Assembly: GCA_028282145.1 (NCBI GenBank)
Contig: JANQIN010000070.1
Location: forward strand, 1 to 52,537
Length of the DNA stretch: 52,537 bases
Direction of reading: 5' to 3'
DNA from: Thermodesulfobacteriota bacterium
GTDB taxonomy: Bacteria > Desulfobacterota > Desulfuromonadia > Desulfuromonadales > Geopsychrobacteraceae
Numbering within the stretch: position 1 is the stretch's first letter; every line of letters begins with the position of its first letter. The notes below the pieces were generated by a model that was not told the DNA's origin, did no database searches, and saw only the letters and a program-made list of their open reading frames with translations. Shown here piece after piece: positions 50,774 to 52,537 of the stretch. The position numbers and the translations under genes were made by a program.

Positions 50774-51979
50774 TTAAGCGTGTTTGCCGTGCGGCTTGGC
50801 CATGATCGGCAGCAGCTTGACCAGCGTGATGTAGAGCAGGATCTCCAGGCAAATAAAGCTCAGGGTGATCATGAACTCCGGAATCGACGGGAAGTACTTG
50901 TAGCCATTCAACGGGGTGTACCCGATGGTGTAGGCGTTAAAGCGGTACCAGCCGCCACCCAGCAGGAAGAACGTCGCTGCCAGGAACATCTGACGCAGGT
51001 TCGGTTTGACGCTGTTCTTCAGCAAGACCACCGCACCGATCGCAAGACAGAGGATCTCCCCCCAGAAGTTGATGGCAAAGACATCAAATCCGAAGGCGTG
51101 ACCCAGAGCGCCGCGAGCGATCAGGTCGTAGAAGCGGATCGCAAACCAGACAGCCGTGACCCAGAACACAAACTTGGACAGGCCGGCGGTTTCCTTGATC
51201 TCGAACGGACGGCCGAAGCCGACCGAAGAGGCGATCGCCTCGAAGATAACGATGGCGAAACCCAGGTACAGCGCGTTGAGCAGGAACAACAGCGGCAACC
51301 AGCCGGTCTGCCACAGCGGATGCACCTTGTGTCCAGCTGTGATCATCAGCGCACCCAGAGAAGACTGGTGCATCGTCGGCAGGGTAATCCCGATGCAGAC
51401 GAAGATGAACAGGATCGGGTTCAGGATGTTGTAGATCTTGTCACTGATGCGACCTACAAAGGCAAAGTTCGCCCAGAAGCCTTTGTACTTCTGATCCTTC
51501 AGCCGCTCCAGCAGGGACGGCAGGAATTCGATGATCAGCACCACGTTGTAGGACATAACGCAGAGGGCCACTTCCAGCATCGCGGAGTCGAAGTTCCAGC
51601 GAGCAGGGATGAAGAAGCCGTACATGTTCCAGTAACGGGCGAGGTCAACAACAACCGAAAGGCCGGCGAACATGTACCCGAACATCGAGGTCAGGATCGC
51701 CGAACGGATCAGCGGATGATACTGCATCCGGTTGAAGATATAGGTTGTAATAGCGATGGCATAACCACCGCAGGCAAAAGCGGTCCCGGTCGCAACGTCA
51801 TAGGTGATCCAGATCCCCCAGGGGAAACCCTGGCTCAGATTGGACACCGCCGTCAGACCGTAGACGAACCGCATTCCGATGAAAAAGAAGCCAACGGCAA
51901 CGACAAGCGCCAAAAAGAAAAACAATGGCGTAAACAGCTTGCCGCGCTGAATGGCAAATTCGTCAGCATGTGCTCCCAT
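50774..51979 (-). CDS. hybB: HybB/NrfD-family hydrogenase membrane subunit
   Basis: The 401-residue protein has about ten transmembrane helices with the NrfD/HybB pattern (LSQGFPWGIWITYDVATGTAFA near the start, then SMFGYMFAGLSVVVDLARYW). It passes electrons between HybA and the quinone pool and, in E. coli Hyd-2, takes part in proton-driven hydrogen production. It lies 14 bp after hybA and before hybC. Confidence 0.95.
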   Translation of the reverse strand: MGAHADEFAIQRGKLFTPLFFFLALVVAVGFFFIGMRFVYGLTAVSNLSQGFPWGIWITYDVATGTAFACGGYAIAITTYIFNRMQYHPLIRSAILTSMFGYMFAGLSVVVDLARYWNMYGFFIPARWNFDSAMLEVALCVMSYNVVLIIEFLPSLLERLKDQKYKGFWANFAFVGRISDKIYNILNPILFIFVCIGITLPTMHQSSLGALMITAGHKVHPLWQTGWLPLLFLLNALYLGFAIVIFEAIASSVGFGRPFEIKETAGLSKFVFWVTAVWFAIRFYDLIARGALGHAFGFDVFAINFWGEILCLAIGAVVLLKNSVKPNLRQMFLAATFFLLGGGWYRFNAYTIGYTPLNGYKYFPSIPEFMITLSFICLEILLYITLVKLLPIMAKPHGKHA

Positions 51980-51993
51980 GAGTCCGTACCTCC

Positions 51994-52537
51994 CTATTTG
52001 TGCTTCTTACCGTTCCGCCAGGCGATAAACGCCAGGGTCCCGAACAGGACGGGCGGAGCGATAAAGCCCTTGTACACAGTGTGCTGGATCGTCTTACACA
52101 GAGCGGCAGGACTTTGCTTGCCCAACGTGGGATAGCCGATCTTTTCCAACGGTACGTGAGACAGCACCAGGTAGTTGAAACCGCCGATCTCTTCTTCACC
52201 GTAGAGGTGATCGATGTAGAGATCCGGATGCTGCTTCATCCGTTCCTTTGCGATCTTCAGCAGATCCGACCGCTTGCCGTAGATAACGGCTTCGTTCGGA
52301 CAGGCTTCGGTACATGCCGGCTGACCTTTGGTCTTCAGGTTGGTCTCGTAGCACATATCGCATTTGGTCAGCAGCGGGAACGGACGGTCCATTTCGAACT
52401 TGGGCACGTCAAAGGGGCAGCTGATCATGCAGTAACGGCAACCGCAGCAGGTGTCGGTCCAGTAGACGATCCCGTTTTTGGGATCCTTCTTCATGGCGTC
52501 GACGGGGCAGGCGGTCACACAGCCCGGCTCACCACAG
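51994..52537 (-). CDS. hybA: HybA iron-sulfur electron-transfer protein (partial)
   Basis: The window ends inside this gene; the readable part is the C-terminal 180 residues. It has ferredoxin-type cysteine clusters (CGEPGCVTACPVDAM, CCGCRYCMISCPFDVPKF, KCDMCYETN...CTEACPNEAV) and a C-terminal hydrophobic segment (VYKGFIAPPVLFGTLAFIAW) that anchors it in the membrane. It carries electrons from the small subunit to HybB. The N-terminal signal and first cluster lie outside the window. Confidence 0.95.
   Translation of the reverse strand, partial: CGEPGCVTACPVDAMKKDPKNGIVYWTDTCCGCRYCMISCPFDVPKFEMDRPFPLLTKCDMCYETNLKTKGQPACTEACPNEAVIYGKRSDLLKIAKERMKQHPDLYIDHLYGEEEIGGFNYLVLSHVPLEKIGYPTLGKQSPAALCKTIQHTVYKGFIAPPVLFGTLAFIAWRNGKKHK

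Noticed and set aside
50780-52135. A plus-strand open frame of about 450 codons antisense to hybB and hybA
   Set aside because: Shadow of conserved hydrogenase genes; Gln/Asp/Arg-rich low-complexity translation.

Overview
The window looks like a chromosomal segment of a free-living, motile, anaerobic Desulfuromonadales-type deltaproteobacterium (Geobacter/Desulfuromonas/Pelobacter relatives). This is an inference from gene content: a membrane-bound Hyb-type [NiFe] hydrogenase, a REC-PATAN-DnaJ regulator, a dense set of c-di-GMP and histidine-kinase proteins, GatCAB, and a PII/Amt/GlnE nitrogen-control set. No rRNA, tRNA, CRISPR array, transposase or integrase gene was recognised.

Layout. 1-1.7 kb: the tail of an unidentified gene, a bidirectional terminator, and a cheV plus cyclic-nucleotide-binding-domain operon with a near-consensus promoter. 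1.7-6.7 kb: a six-gene TonB2-type energy-transduction operon (DUF3450, TtpC-like, ExbB, ExbD, TonB, TPR), every junction a 4-nt stop/start overlap. 6.9-10.1 kb: a compact cluster of ABC ATPase, HAD phosphatase-like protein, class I glutamine amidotransferase, HD hydrolase and single-domain asparaginase. 10.2-19.5 kb: membrane and signalling genes (PAS kinase with a Cys cluster, Sel1 protein, PAS-GGDEF-EAL, PAS-GGDEF, lipoproteins) and two small secreted peptides. 20-23.6 kb: amt, glnB and a GAF-PAS kinase. A sigma-54 promoter drives a long structured leader that ends in a terminator-like hairpin just before glnB. 23.9-26.5 kb: galE, a LytTR regulator with Glu at the phospho-acceptor site, and an OmpA-type lipoprotein. 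26.7-36.3 kb: gatCAB, mtnA, glnE and the REC-PATAN-DnaJ-TPR gene.

36.5-44.5 kb is the main accessory feature: an integron gene-cassette array without an integrase in view (a CALIN-type locus). Eleven attC sites are readable, plus one degenerate candidate, and they separate twelve same-strand cassettes. Most cassettes have no known function. The recognisable ones are a DUF4393/Abi-alpha-like protein (a defence candidate), a class V aminotransferase, an M23 peptidase, a DUF5063 protein, an SPFH protein and a secreted alpha/beta hydrolase. The coding sequence is visibly AT-richer than the flanks.

44.5-48.4 kb: a membrane-anchored orphan, then a two-gene operon of unknown secreted proteins. This operon is flanked by direct repeats of about 158 bp. 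The left repeat is a 3' fragment of a second hydrogenase-maturation protease gene with its terminator; the right repeat is the 3' end and terminator of the intact gene. 48.4-52.5 kb: hybA (partial)-hybB-hybC-hybD on the minus strand, with a terminator-like hairpin between hybC and hybD.
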